IMG/VR virus record: IMGVR_UViG_3300032284_000545
Span: 1 to 46,835 of that record
DNA from: a virus
DNA length: 46,835 bases
Strand: one strand, 5' to 3'
In this document: positions 7,152 through 15,295 of the stretch, in pieces
How the letters are laid out: the number at the start of each line of letters is the position of its first letter
Position numbering within the stretch: the stretch's first letter is position 1
Made by a program: the position numbers and the translations under genes
The notes under the pieces: model-generated
Databases searched by the model: none
What the model was told of the DNA's origin: nothing
Seen by the model: only the letters and a program-made list of their open reading frames with translations

Positions 7152-7573
7152 CCAAAATAGTATTATGTACAGGTGGATTTGATCCACTCCATGTTGGGCA
7201 TATTGATTATTTTAATGCTGCCAAATTACTTGGTGATATCCTAATAGTAGGAGTCAACAGTGATGCTTGGTTGATTCGTAAAAAAGGATATGCGTTTATG
7301 CCCAGTACAGATCGAATCACTATTATACAAAGTCTGTGTATGGTTGATAATTGTTTGTTATTTAACGATGATGATGATACTGCTATAGAAGCAATTAGGA
7401 ATGTTCAAATGCTGTATCCAACTAGTCAAATTATATTTGCCAACGGTGGAGATCGTACTGCTGCCAACATACCAGAAATGAATATAAAAGGTGTAGTGTT
7501 TAAGTTTGGTGTAGGTGGCACCAACAAACGAAACTCAAGTAGTAAATTATTGTCTGTTTGGGCCAATCATTGA
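7148..7573 (+). CDS. Cytidylyltransferase-like nucleotidyltransferase (RfaE2/TagD type)
   Basis: Transfers a nucleotidyl group from NTP to a sugar or polyol phosphate. CTGGFDPLHVGHIDYF (7-22) contains the HxGH motif at 15-18, and the ANGGDR segment near residue 98 resembles the RfaE C-terminal domain family, followed by a Ser/Thr-rich SSS loop near the end. The start is uncertain: TTG at 7148 gives the usual compact N-terminus, overlaps the previous stop as TTGA and has GGGGG at 7135-7139 eight bases before; ATG at 7133 lacks such a site. About 141 aa. Probably activates a precursor for glycan synthesis. The 3' end overlaps the opposing gene by 7 bases. Confidence 0.8.
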   Translation: MTKIVLCTGGFDPLHVGHIDYFNAAKLLGDILIVGVNSDAWLIRKKGYAFMPSTDRITIIQSLCMVDNCLLFNDDDDTAIEAIRNVQMLYPTSQIIFANGGDRTAANIPEMNIKGVVFKFGVGGTNKRNSSSKLLSVWANH

Positions 7574-8067
7574 TTTACTGATAAAATTATTTGTACCCAG
7601 ACCTTATCAGATCTGTTATATCCCGAATGGGGTTTAACCCCATCAATTACATACATATTCAATGATTTAATTACTTTATTATCATTTATTATAGAAACAT
7701 TATCTTCTGGTACAAAGATACCTAATAATATTCTATAAATTCTACCACGTAATAAATCTTCTGGATGTGTATGTTCTGGGATAACAGAGTTTGGCCCATT
7801 AACTATCATCACAACATCTAATACATTACGCATAGTATTGATATAATCTACGATAGGTTGAAACTTGGCTTTTAATATAGGATCAGTAACAGCATCATGC
7901 TCAGGATATAGATTTACATAATATAAATCAACATCTTCGGCATCACGTAGATTGCATAGATTGTTTTTAATCTCTAACCAATTATCAATTTGATTATTAA
8001 AACAACTCCTCGCAGTATCTTGTAGACCAGATAACAAACTATAATCAATGTATGATTCTAACTGCAT
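7567..8067 (-). CDS. Putative AspH-like (Asp/Asn beta-hydroxylase-fold) protein, atypical metal site
   Basis: The ATG at 8067 is one base after the upstream stop. The region about 92-165 has the layout of aspartyl/asparaginyl beta-hydroxylases: a first histidine in IPEHTHPED (His99), an Arg-containing strand, then PHSGYNRSDKVWVQIIL with His147 and a nearby Arg. The usual HxD is HTH here, so the carboxylate ligand is absent or is supplied by a later Asp. Some AspH enzymes work with two histidines only. It is 166 aa and cytosolic, downstream of the fusion oxygenase gene in the same operon. Alternative: a cupin-like protein without catalysis. Confidence 0.5.
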   Translation of the reverse strand: MQLESYIDYSLLSGLQDTARSCFNNQIDNWLEIKNNLCNLRDAEDVDLYYVNLYPEHDAVTDPILKAKFQPIVDYINTMRNVLDVVMIVNGPNSVIPEHTHPEDLLRGRIYRILLGIFVPEDNVSIINDNKVIKSLNMYVIDGVKPHSGYNRSDKVWVQIILSVNQ

Positions 8068-8068
8068 G

Positions 8069-9193
8069 TTATTCCCAAACGTATGGATCTTTCTTAGGAA
8101 CAGCAAAGTTTAGATAAGTTTGTATTTTCTCAAGATCATCTGCTGATTTAACAGCACATAGTTCGTTGGCGAAATGTAGTTCTACTCCTAGCTTAACTGC
8201 TAGTTCTAATAGTTCAGTTCTTCTATCTGGATCATCAGGCAATGAGTACATACTACACAACACGATACCATCTGGTTTCTCTTTGATATAGAATTCTAGT
8301 CCAGGACACCAATCCATGTGTTCGTTTTCAAACTCATAAGAGTTATAGCTGATCTTATTTTTTTGGCAGTATGGGTCAATGATAGCACGTTGCATCGGTA
8401 ATGGGATATTTTTACTGTATATAGTGTTCCATCCAGCATAGGTAATAAATGATTTGCCTGTATAATCCATAGTCTTAGAAACTTCATAGTCACCTGGTAA
8501 TCGCATAAACCCTCCTGGTAATCGTCGACCCCACTCTTCACCTTCGATTAGAATACGCATGTCCATACTTACACGAGTGTATCCTTCGTCATTGTTAACA
8601 TTACCGTGGATGTGTTCTTGGAAGAACAAATGACTCTGCCCAGGACTTAACGTAACTGGCCAAGCGTGTTTTAGACTTTCATCCTCGAATTTTTGTAAAT
8701 CCCATTTCTCTGCTAGTACACGACGAGTAAGTTCTTGACTGATATCTAGATCTAACATCCACATTGTATTAGTACCCTTAGCTTCGGTGAATGGAGTCCA
8801 TAAAGTTCTACATCCGCGCCCATTACCGACAAAGATTCCTTGATGGAAAGCTAGCCTACGACCGACTTTAGCTTGATTAGGAATAACAACTCTTAGTGTT
8901 CCTTGACGTTGTATTAGATATCGTTTATTTTCTATTCGTTGCGGAACAATATCAGCAGCAAATTCATCAAATCTTTCCATGAAGTCTACTCTACTACATG
9001 CATTTTGAACATGCTGGCTTACCTTAACAATTTCGCTAGGGGTTAATACTTCGTGCATTGTTTCAAGTTCTTTAACCTGCGGTACTACTTCTTGAATAAC
9101 GCTTAATGCCCATGCCGGCCAATTATATTTTTCTAGGTCGTAGTTTACAACCTTATTGTCCCAGTGTTCTTGTAATGGAGTTAAATTCGCCAC
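8069..9193 (-). CDS. Fused 2OG-Fe(II) oxygenase-like domain and LIC12192-like 'sporadic carbohydrate cluster' domain
   Basis: Starts with GTG at 9193, set by AGAGGA shortly upstream. Residues 1-220 look like the 2OG-Fe(II) oxygenase of sporadic carbohydrate clusters, with FHQGIFVGNG (His117), TLWTPFTE and FFQEHIHGNVNNDEGYTRVS (His196 and Arg). The expected HxD is HQG, so the metal-binding Asp is missing. Residues about 250-365 resemble the small LIC12192 family: GWNTIYSKNIPLPMQ, then YC, CSMYSLPDDPDRR and ELHFANELCAV. In bacteria I know these as separate neighbouring genes; here they are one 374-aa protein. Cytosolic; likely acts on a sugar or glycan intermediate. Family names are from memory. 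Confidence 0.65.
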   Translation of the reverse strand: MANLTPLQEHWDNKVVNYDLEKYNWPAWALSVIQEVVPQVKELETMHEVLTPSEIVKVSQHVQNACSRVDFMERFDEFAADIVPQRIENKRYLIQRQGTLRVVIPNQAKVGRRLAFHQGIFVGNGRGCRTLWTPFTEAKGTNTMWMLDLDISQELTRRVLAEKWDLQKFEDESLKHAWPVTLSPGQSHLFFQEHIHGNVNNDEGYTRVSMDMRILIEGEEWGRRLPGGFMRLPGDYEVSKTMDYTGKSFITYAGWNTIYSKNIPLPMQRAIIDPYCQKNKISYNSYEFENEHMDWCPGLEFYIKEKPDGIVLCSMYSLPDDPDRRTELLELAVKLGVELHFANELCAVKSADDLEKIQTYLNFAVPKKDPYVWE

Positions 9194-9212
9194 ATGTATC
9201 CTCTTAAAATAT

Positions 9213-9228
9213 TATTTACGTATTTACG
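9213..9228 (-). promoter_or_regulatory. Tandem late-promoter-like octamers (CGTAAATA twice)
   Basis: Read on the minus strand, two directly adjacent copies of CGTAAATA occupy 9228-9213, 19 bases before the GTG at 9193. The core TAAATA matches the T4 late-promoter core. The resulting leader contains the ribosome binding site AGAGGA. The duplication of the element is unusual. Confidence 0.4.
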
Positions 9229-9242
9229 TTTAGTTAGTGAGC

Positions 9243-10790
9243 TCATTGAGCATTCTTGATTTGCAAAAAGAAACGTGGCCAATAATACATTTCAGTAAAA
9301 TCATATATCATGTCTTTGAAATTTCTATATGGATTAGGTACTGCTTCTATAAACATCTTAAGTTTAAGCCCTGTTGACTTGCGTGGAATATATGGCTCAA
9401 TTAGTTCATTTAGTTCTATAGCTAGATTATTAGCCTGTATAAAATTCGTTATATCACCATCGTCGTCCTTCTCCCAATATACAGGATATTCTTCATTCCA
9501 ATCATTGTATACTGTGTACCCGTATTTGCTAAAGTCTTTTTCTATACCAGATAACCATTGGTAAGGGGTGGTGTTATCATTTGGTTTCAATACAAGAGGA
9601 GAATAAGAAAAGTCATTAATATATCTATGTCCTTCTTTGACGTACCACTCAGCACTTTCACGAGCACTTCTTTTCATATCGTATGGTAGTCCAATAATAA
9701 CACTAGATGCTATGGTAATATCTTCACCCCATTTTTCGTCCTTTAACCAGCGTAAAATATTAAGTTTCTTTGTGATTTTGCCACCCTTACCAATCAATGC
9801 AGCAGTCTTATCATTCCAAGCATCAATGCCCCAATAACTATCTTTGATACCAATATCCTTTAGTATGTCTGCCTGCTCCGGAAAACGCCCTATTAAATCA
9901 ATTCTTAAAAAAGCCCAAAAGTTTGGCTTAAATGGCAGACTCTGTATAACTTCTCTGATAGCTAACAGCTTATCTGTGGAATCGTTAAAGGTTTCGTCAA
10001 TGATACTATAACTAGTAATACCCCATTTTTCATAGTTGGTCATTAATTCTTTGTATATAGTTTCTTGGGTCTTTAAATGATTCTTAGTCTGTTGACCGAG
10101 TATAGGATAACTGCAAAATGCACAATTAAAAATACAACCGCGGCCGAACTCGAACAATAAAAATTCATCTTTGTGTATGTTATCTGTTTCTACATATTCT
10201 GTAACTGAAGTCTTAAAGTCAAATTCTCCATCTCGAGCAGTACGATCATAGTCAACTACCTTATTAAAAATTCTTTTTGGACCTCGTTTAGATATGCTGT
10301 TCATATATTCAACTAACTTGTTCTCGCTAAATCCAATAAACACATTATCGACATATGGATCATCTATGTAATCGTAGGCAGTGAAACCTCCAACTAAAAA
10401 CTTAATCTTTGGATTCTTTTGTTTGACATAGTTTACATATGGTTCAGTAGAATTTCTACTAAAATTATAACTCAGGCTTTCAAAGTACCACGGATGCTTT
10501 GTATGATCATATCCCATTGTGTGATCATATTCTTCTCCTGCCTGTTTCAATATTGTATGCTTTCTAGCTAGCATAGCATTAGTAGAAACTCCCACGGCAT
10601 AGGTATCTTCACCTATAGCAATATCCAAAATCTCTGTATATCTTTGCCAATTTATTGTTGCAGAATAAGAAACAACTAAAACTGTGTATCCTTGTTTACG
10701 AAGTTCGCTGGCCATACGATAAGGACCGAAAGATCTTGAACGTGCTGCAAATGAAGGATTATCACAAAATAATATAAAATTATAAGTCAT
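9243..10790 (-). CDS. Radical SAM protein with N-terminal cobalamin-binding-like domain
   Basis: 515 aa. The radical SAM cluster motif is GCIFNCAFC (Cys219, Cys223, Cys226), binding [4Fe-4S] and S-adenosylmethionine for radical chemistry. The N-terminal 200 residues have the Rossmann-like layout of B12-binding radical SAM proteins (strand FILFCDNP, VGVST, FLVGGFTAYD, VFIGFSENKLVEY), but no clear DxHxxG cobalamin motif is seen, so B12 use is doubtful. The family includes methyltransferases and ring-forming enzymes on sugars, lipids and peptides. Its start overlaps the end of the upstream oxygenase gene by 11 bases, so the two are probably made together. Confidence 0.82.
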   Translation of the reverse strand: MTYNFILFCDNPSFAARSRSFGPYRMASELRKQGYTVLVVSYSATINWQRYTEILDIAIGEDTYAVGVSTNAMLARKHTILKQAGEEYDHTMGYDHTKHPWYFESLSYNFSRNSTEPYVNYVKQKNPKIKFLVGGFTAYDYIDDPYVDNVFIGFSENKLVEYMNSISKRGPKRIFNKVVDYDRTARDGEFDFKTSVTEYVETDNIHKDEFLLFEFGRGCIFNCAFCSYPILGQQTKNHLKTQETIYKELMTNYEKWGITSYSIIDETFNDSTDKLLAIREVIQSLPFKPNFWAFLRIDLIGRFPEQADILKDIGIKDSYWGIDAWNDKTAALIGKGGKITKKLNILRWLKDEKWGEDITIASSVIIGLPYDMKRSARESAEWYVKEGHRYINDFSYSPLVLKPNDNTTPYQWLSGIEKDFSKYGYTVYNDWNEEYPVYWEKDDDGDITNFIQANNLAIELNELIEPYIPRKSTGLKLKMFIEAVPNPYRNFKDMIYDFTEMYYWPRFFLQIKNAQ

Positions 10791-11274
10791 TAATTACTCC
10801 GCTAACTTGACAAGAAACAAAATTAGACGTACTACCGTTAGCTGCCCAATGAAATTCTTCACTGTTAAAACACCAAGTATCACCCGCTTTCCACTTAGTA
10901 AGGATCTCAGTTCCTATCTGCACTAATTGTCCTAACTCCCAATCTCTAAGCATTATTAGATACCTAACACACTTTGATACCTCTACATCATACGTTTGAC
11001 GTAGTGTATAAAAATTATCTTGATGTACAGGTATTACTTGATTTGGCTCAAGTGATAACCAAGATATTGCTCCATGATCTATATTAAAAATTTTGTAAAA
11101 CTTATTACAACTTGCAGGTAGATCATTATTAAAAGTCTGTAGTAACTCTGCATTTTCGTTGCTAAAGTTTTTATGAAAATATTCTCGCTGATTTGTTTTT
11201 ACTTTATTGTTGAAAGTAAAGTTTTCTAAATCATCAGCCCAGAAGTTTTCTAGGCGACTGTGATATCTTATCAT
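10780..11274 (-). CDS. HxD...H iron oxygenase of the AspH-like type
   Basis: 164 aa. IPVHQDNFY (His84, Asp86), a following Arg-rich VRYLIMLRDWELGQ, WKAGDTWCF and FHWAANGS (His142) give the 2-His-1-carboxylate arrangement of small 2-oxoglutarate/Fe(II) oxygenases, here in an aspartyl-hydroxylase-like order. Closely similar in layout to the gene at 18411-18905. No signal peptide. ATGA overlap with the amidinotransferase gene upstream and 11-base overlap with the radical SAM gene downstream suggest a joint pathway step. Substrate unknown. Confidence 0.7.
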   Translation of the reverse strand: MIRYHSRLENFWADDLENFTFNNKVKTNQREYFHKNFSNENAELLQTFNNDLPASCNKFYKIFNIDHGAISWLSLEPNQVIPVHQDNFYTLRQTYDVEVSKCVRYLIMLRDWELGQLVQIGTEILTKWKAGDTWCFNSEEFHWAANGSTSNFVSCQVSGVINDL

Positions 11275-12332
11275 GAGAAGTAATCTTCCAAATGTCCTTT
11301 GCGGCGAAGATCTAATGTTGCACAGTGTAATCCACCACTTAGCGTACGAGCATGACGCATATTAATAGGTATTACATTAAATTTATATTGCTCTAATACC
11401 TTAATAAGATTAGTTTGCTCTACCCCTACTACTATAGTTTGAGGATCAACACTAAGGATGTTCATACCAATATAAGGACTGCATGGACTAACTGATCCAG
11501 GCCCTTCAGTAGGAACAGGAGTAAGGTTAACATCTTCAAACCAGATCTTATCCCATTTCTCAAATATCTTAGGACAGTTCTCAGGAGTAACACGTGTGCT
11601 GTTCAATAATACTAAACCTGCACGTAATGGAATAATTGTGCTGTCAAAGTGTCCGTAACTATAAATGTGTTCTGCTGGATGTATACGATAACCACGAGGT
11701 TCTAATACATTCTTAAGCCATTGTAATCCCCAATGATTGCCTGTATTGCTAATTTGAAATAGTATGTCCTTTCCTAATCGTACACAATTAGGTGCATCAA
11801 ATACAGGTTCTAAGTTAGTCAGACTAGGATTGCGATCAATGTTTTCAAACTGATAACTTTCATCAGGTAATATTGGTTTAGGTGCCGCTATCCACTCTAC
11901 TCCATCCTTAACAGCATCTAACATGATATCATGATATGCACGATTTTCAAAATATCTAGCACGACAGCTACTAGGAGTTTCAATCATTAGATTATCTAAC
12001 GGTAGTAATAGATCGCGTGGACACCAAGTATACCAGCCAGTGGTCTTCCACTCCGGCGTACTAAACTCTACACTATGATCAATAGGTTTAGGACGATGTA
12101 CTTTAATACCTAACCCACTTAGTGTATCTGCAAGCACTTGTAGATCTTCATTGGCTTCATCAATTAACCACTTAGGATATGGACCTTCTAATGGTTTAAT
12201 TAGTTCCATAGGATGATTAGTGTAGCTCATGCTCATAGTACTTCTATCTACTGTAGGAACTCTGGCATGATCTGCTATACCTACAATAATCTCTTCTAAT
12301 GGGTCCCAGTGATTATGCGTTGATATTTTCAT
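11271..12332 (-). CDS. Arginine:X amidinotransferase (glycine/inosamine amidinotransferase family)
   Basis: Moves the amidino group of arginine to a primary amine, forming a guanidino compound and ornithine. The catalytic triad of the family is visible: Asp179 in VFDAPNCVR, His228 in YGHFDSTI and nucleophile Cys337 in SGGLHCATLD. Length 353 aa fits StrB-type enzymes (about 345-350) and is shorter than animal AGAT. Lacking a targeting sequence, it would act in the cytoplasm. Neighbouring PLP enzyme and SDR sugar-nucleotide enzyme make an amino-sugar acceptor plausible, as with StrB in streptomycin synthesis. Alternatives: glycine or another small amine. Confidence 0.88.
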   Translation of the reverse strand: MKISTHNHWDPLEEIIVGIADHARVPTVDRSTMSMSYTNHPMELIKPLEGPYPKWLIDEANEDLQVLADTLSGLGIKVHRPKPIDHSVEFSTPEWKTTGWYTWCPRDLLLPLDNLMIETPSSCRARYFENRAYHDIMLDAVKDGVEWIAAPKPILPDESYQFENIDRNPSLTNLEPVFDAPNCVRLGKDILFQISNTGNHWGLQWLKNVLEPRGYRIHPAEHIYSYGHFDSTIIPLRAGLVLLNSTRVTPENCPKIFEKWDKIWFEDVNLTPVPTEGPGSVSPCSPYIGMNILSVDPQTIVVGVEQTNLIKVLEQYKFNVIPINMRHARTLSGGLHCATLDLRRKGHLEDYFS

Positions 12333-13440
12333 TACATTTCCTTATTATGTGGCTGAATCCTTTTTTATTAAACCATTTATTCATATCATTATCTGTTATG
12401 TTATACTTAGATTGAATTTCATTTAATTTAATTTGATTCTCTTTGCCTATTTTTAAAAACTGTTGATAATTATGTTCTATGTCTAATTTTATATTGTCTA
12501 CATTATCTTTATATGTTGATAAAAACTGTTTGGTATTTTCAACCACGCAGTTTAATCTAACATTCTCATCATCGATCATTAGATAATCTGGATGCAACAA
12601 GTATTCATTGAACAGTTTAAATCCTAAAGATCTAATATGATTAGCCATATCTGGATTTGCTGCTAAGATAAAAGGATGTCTTTGCACAAATACTCTTAAT
12701 GTCTTTTCAGTAACAAACCTTGAGTCTAGTTGATCGTCTGTAGGTTGTCCTTCTGAAACAACACTAAACAATGTGCGATCATATACACTAGGATCTATCC
12801 AAGCAGGATCACTAAACCAATCATTGTCATAGTCATACCCTTCTAGTCCATATCGTTTATTATTCTCATATAGATCATCTATGCCTCTTGCATGATCCAT
12901 TAACACCTCATATTCGCTATCAGAATATTCTTTTAGGTAATCCCTACACCAAACAGCATGCTCATCAATCCAAGGTTTAAAGAAACTATATACCGATTGC
13001 TTTAACATACCAGCACGATAATATTTTTCAAATAGTCCAATACGATTTGGACGATTAGGAACACCTCCTAAAAATAAAAACTTATCAGCTAATGTATTCC
13101 AAACACCTAATTGATTCAATCTATTAATATAACTATTATACGTGATATGTATGTTATAGTCAAATCCAGATATAACTTCAATAGATGTATCAGCAGTATC
13201 AACCATGCCTGGTAATAATATTAACTGTACACCCAATTCATTACATTTGCTTTGTATTTGATCTAACAGCAGTTTATCTCTATTTTTATAGTATAAGAAC
13301 CCATCTGCTAGTAGCAGTCCAATGATAGTATTTGCACCCTTTGAGATTGCTTGATATATATCTTTAAGAATTACCTGAAGTTTCTGATCATCAGGTACAA
13401 AGAATGTTTCAAAGTTAACGAGAGCTGTTTGGTAAATCAT
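12313..13440 (-). CDS. Glycosyltransferase-like protein
   Basis: 375 aa, soluble. The C-terminal third has FSVVSEG, then FVTEKTLRVFVQRHPFILA and SLGFKLFNEYL, the EKT...HPFI..G..L..LGFK pattern seen in FUT-like/GT-B phage glycosyltransferases; the same pattern recurs in the gene at 36038-37261 (ISEKTFKPIACMHPFII). The first 300 residues are not recognisable to me. Probable sugar transfer from a nucleotide donor; donor and acceptor unknown. It overlaps the amidinotransferase start by 20 bases and the PLP gene by 26 bases, so it is translated with them. Confidence 0.55.
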   Translation of the reverse strand: MIYQTALVNFETFFVPDDQKLQVILKDIYQAISKGANTIIGLLLADGFLYYKNRDKLLLDQIQSKCNELGVQLILLPGMVDTADTSIEVISGFDYNIHITYNSYINRLNQLGVWNTLADKFLFLGGVPNRPNRIGLFEKYYRAGMLKQSVYSFFKPWIDEHAVWCRDYLKEYSDSEYEVLMDHARGIDDLYENNKRYGLEGYDYDNDWFSDPAWIDPSVYDRTLFSVVSEGQPTDDQLDSRFVTEKTLRVFVQRHPFILAANPDMANHIRSLGFKLFNEYLLHPDYLMIDDENVRLNCVVENTKQFLSTYKDNVDNIKLDIEHNYQQFLKIGKENQIKLNEIQSKYNITDNDMNKWFNKKGFSHIIRKCNENINA

Positions 13441-14332
13441 GTTCTGTTAAATGTAGATACTTGTGAAAACTTAATCTATTAGTATCTGTTCCTCTGTTGT
13501 ATTCTATCCACTCTATGCCGCCAATACCAAATAAGACTGTATTACTGACTTGCACACCTAATATCTCGCAGTATTTTAATTGTTGTTGTTTATATTTGTT
13601 AACAGTATAATCTGGCCCAAACTCTGATATACAATGAAGTCCTAGAGCAGCACCAATTCTATTAACATATCCATTTTTATTACAGACAAATAAACTATCA
13701 TCATCATCGTCTTTGGTTAATCTCATGCCTATCCTAGCATGGGCCACTGGGAACTGTTTAGACAGACTAAATGTAATATCAGTAATGCAGGTATAACTAA
13801 AATTAAAATGAATGTTAGAGCATATACCAAAGTATGCACAGTCTACTAGCACAGGAATGTTTAGCTGTTCACAAGCAGACAATACTTGTTTCATTGAAGC
13901 ATGTTCATTACCTGTATCACTGAATGGCAAACTTATCACAACAGCATCATTGGCATCAAGCCCTGCATCTTCTAAAAACTTCCAATCAGGCCAACTGTTT
14001 CTCCAAGCTAGCTGATGATACATATATTCACCTTTGAAACACCGGAATCGTCTAGTATGATTCTTCATATAAAACTTATCAAATGCTTCAGTTGTACCAT
14101 TGCTGTAGCTGGCAACCCCAAACGCTTCTAAGTTTGTGAATGTATTGTTAGTTGAGGATTTAATCCAAGATAGATATGTCTGACAGAAAATACCAGCATC
14201 CTTAGATAACTTATCAGCAATCGTAAATGTGTTTAATAAGTTTAGGGTGTTGGGATCTTGACACGCGGCACTGTTACCAAATGGTAAATGTCTTTTGTCT
14301 AAGTTTGTTTGTGTTGTAATTTTTGTTTCCAC
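13415..14332 (-). CDS. PLP-dependent enzyme, fold type I (aminotransferase-like)
   Basis: 305 aa, shorter than a normal class I/II aminotransferase (about 380-400), lacking much of the small domain. PLP-site features: SYSNGTTEAF (about 76-85), the pyridine-nitrogen Asp164 in VLVDCAYFG, and the Schiff-base Lys192 in TFSLSKQFP, followed by ARIGMR with the phosphate-binding Arg. Between an SDR sugar-nucleotide enzyme and an amidinotransferase, it could install the amino group that is later amidinated. That order is inference. Overlaps the SDR gene by 34 bases. Confidence 0.75.
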   Translation of the reverse strand: METKITTQTNLDKRHLPFGNSAACQDPNTLNLLNTFTIADKLSKDAGIFCQTYLSWIKSSTNNTFTNLEAFGVASYSNGTTEAFDKFYMKNHTRRFRCFKGEYMYHQLAWRNSWPDWKFLEDAGLDANDAVVISLPFSDTGNEHASMKQVLSACEQLNIPVLVDCAYFGICSNIHFNFSYTCITDITFSLSKQFPVAHARIGMRLTKDDDDDSLFVCNKNGYVNRIGAALGLHCISEFGPDYTVNKYKQQQLKYCEILGVQVSNTVLFGIGGIEWIEYNRGTDTNRLSFHKYLHLTEHDLPNSSR

Positions 14333-15225
14333 ACTTCAATAGTCTTATCTAGTCCGTCATTTAAATTAACTTTAGGTTCCCAACCCAAAGTTTTAGTAAT
14401 TAAATCATTGGTGCTGTTTAACCAATATATCTCACCCTGACGTTTGGGTTTCTTATGCCAATTAATTGTGCCTGTCCACCCTAGTTTGTTAGCTATTAGA
14501 TTAGCATAATCTCTTATCTTTATAGGATCATTGGGACCGATGGTAAAAATCTTACCCTGTACCTTGTCTGGATTATTAATTACAGCTAACCATGCGTCTA
14601 TTAGATCATCAATATAGATAAAGTTGCGATAAGGTTCGGCATAGCCTAAGTTTACCTCATTAGGATCATTCAACATCTGCCAGATGATTTGTTCTGTAAC
14701 AAAGAACTCATTATCTTTACGACCATAGCAGTTAGTTTGCCTTAATGCACTGAAAGGAAAGTTACAGGTACGGTGCATGTATTCTAAATACTTTTCAACT
14801 CCGTATTTGGCAACAGAATACGGAGCATTAGGGTTAGGAGGGGTGTTCTCATCAAACGCTACAAAGTTAGATGGTATATTGTGTTTCTCTACTTCATCAC
14901 TGATAGGTTGCCAACCATATACTTCCATTGTGCTAGCAAATACAAAGTTTTTAAAGTTAGGAATTTTAGCTGCTGTTTCTATTAGATTAACACTACCGAC
15001 ATAGTTAATTTCACTAAATGTTAGTTGTTCATAAAAGCTCTTTTCAACTTCTGTACGTGCGGCCAAATGTACTATAATGTCAGGAGCATAGCCTAATACT
15101 TCTTTCTCCACAGCAGCATGATCAAGCAAGTCGCTGGCTAAATGATGTAGCTCATGGTCCTTTTCAAGTAATGGACTTAGATGCTGTCCAATAAACCCTG
15201 AACTTCCTGTCATTAAAATCTTCAT
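14299..15225 (-). CDS. NAD-dependent nucleotide-sugar epimerase/dehydratase (extended SDR)
   Basis: 308 aa. Rossmann glycine motif TGSSGFIG (6-13), VHLAAR (52-57), catalytic STMEVYG (98-104) and Tyr136-x3-Lys140 in YSVAK. The C-terminal part has the sugar-nucleotide segment YRNFIYIDDLIDAW. STMEVYG keeps the Glu found in 4,6-dehydratases but has Met where dTDP-glucose dehydratase has Asp, so dehydratase versus epimerase cannot be decided. First gene of a minus-strand operon that continues to about 7567. AAGGA precedes the ATG, with a promoter-like octamer at 15247-15254. Confidence 0.85.
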   Translation of the reverse strand: MKILMTGSSGFIGQHLSPLLEKDHELHHLASDLLDHAAVEKEVLGYAPDIIVHLAARTEVEKSFYEQLTFSEINYVGSVNLIETAAKIPNFKNFVFASTMEVYGWQPISDEVEKHNIPSNFVAFDENTPPNPNAPYSVAKYGVEKYLEYMHRTCNFPFSALRQTNCYGRKDNEFFVTEQIIWQMLNDPNEVNLGYAEPYRNFIYIDDLIDAWLAVINNPDKVQGKIFTIGPNDPIKIRDYANLIANKLGWTGTINWHKKPKRQGEIYWLNSTNDLITKTLGWEPKVNLNDGLDKTIEVWKQKLQHKQT

Positions 15226-15246
15226 ATTAATCCTTTTGTATACTAA

Positions 15247-15254
15247 TAATTATC
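15247..15254 (-). promoter_or_regulatory. Late-promoter-like octamer GATAATTA before the SDR operon
   Basis: On the minus strand GATAATTA lies 21 bases before the ATG at 15225, giving a short leader with the AAGGA ribosome binding site. A second copy on the plus strand at 15283-15290 faces the opposite gene, so the two make a divergent pair. An 11-bp direct repeat, ATAATTATCTA, at 15246-15256 and 15284-15294, covers both elements. Confidence 0.4.
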
Positions 15255-15282
15255 TAAACCTACTAGTCCTAGATAGTATTAT

Positions 15283-15290
15283 GATAATTA
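15283..15290 (+). promoter_or_regulatory. Late-promoter-like octamer GATAATTA five bases before an ATG
   Basis: GATAATTA ends exactly five bases before the ATG at 15296. If used as a late-type -10 element, transcription would begin at or very near that ATG, i.e. leaderless. No ribosome binding site is present. It also supports 15296 rather than 15281 as the start. Confidence 0.4.
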
Positions 15291-15295
15291 TCTAT

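Noticed and set aside
15246-15294. 11-bp direct repeats ATAATTATCTA as a regulator-binding site
   Set aside because: ATAATTAT also occurs inside coding regions of this AT-rich DNA, and both copies are explained by divergent promoter-like octamers. Not called as an operator.
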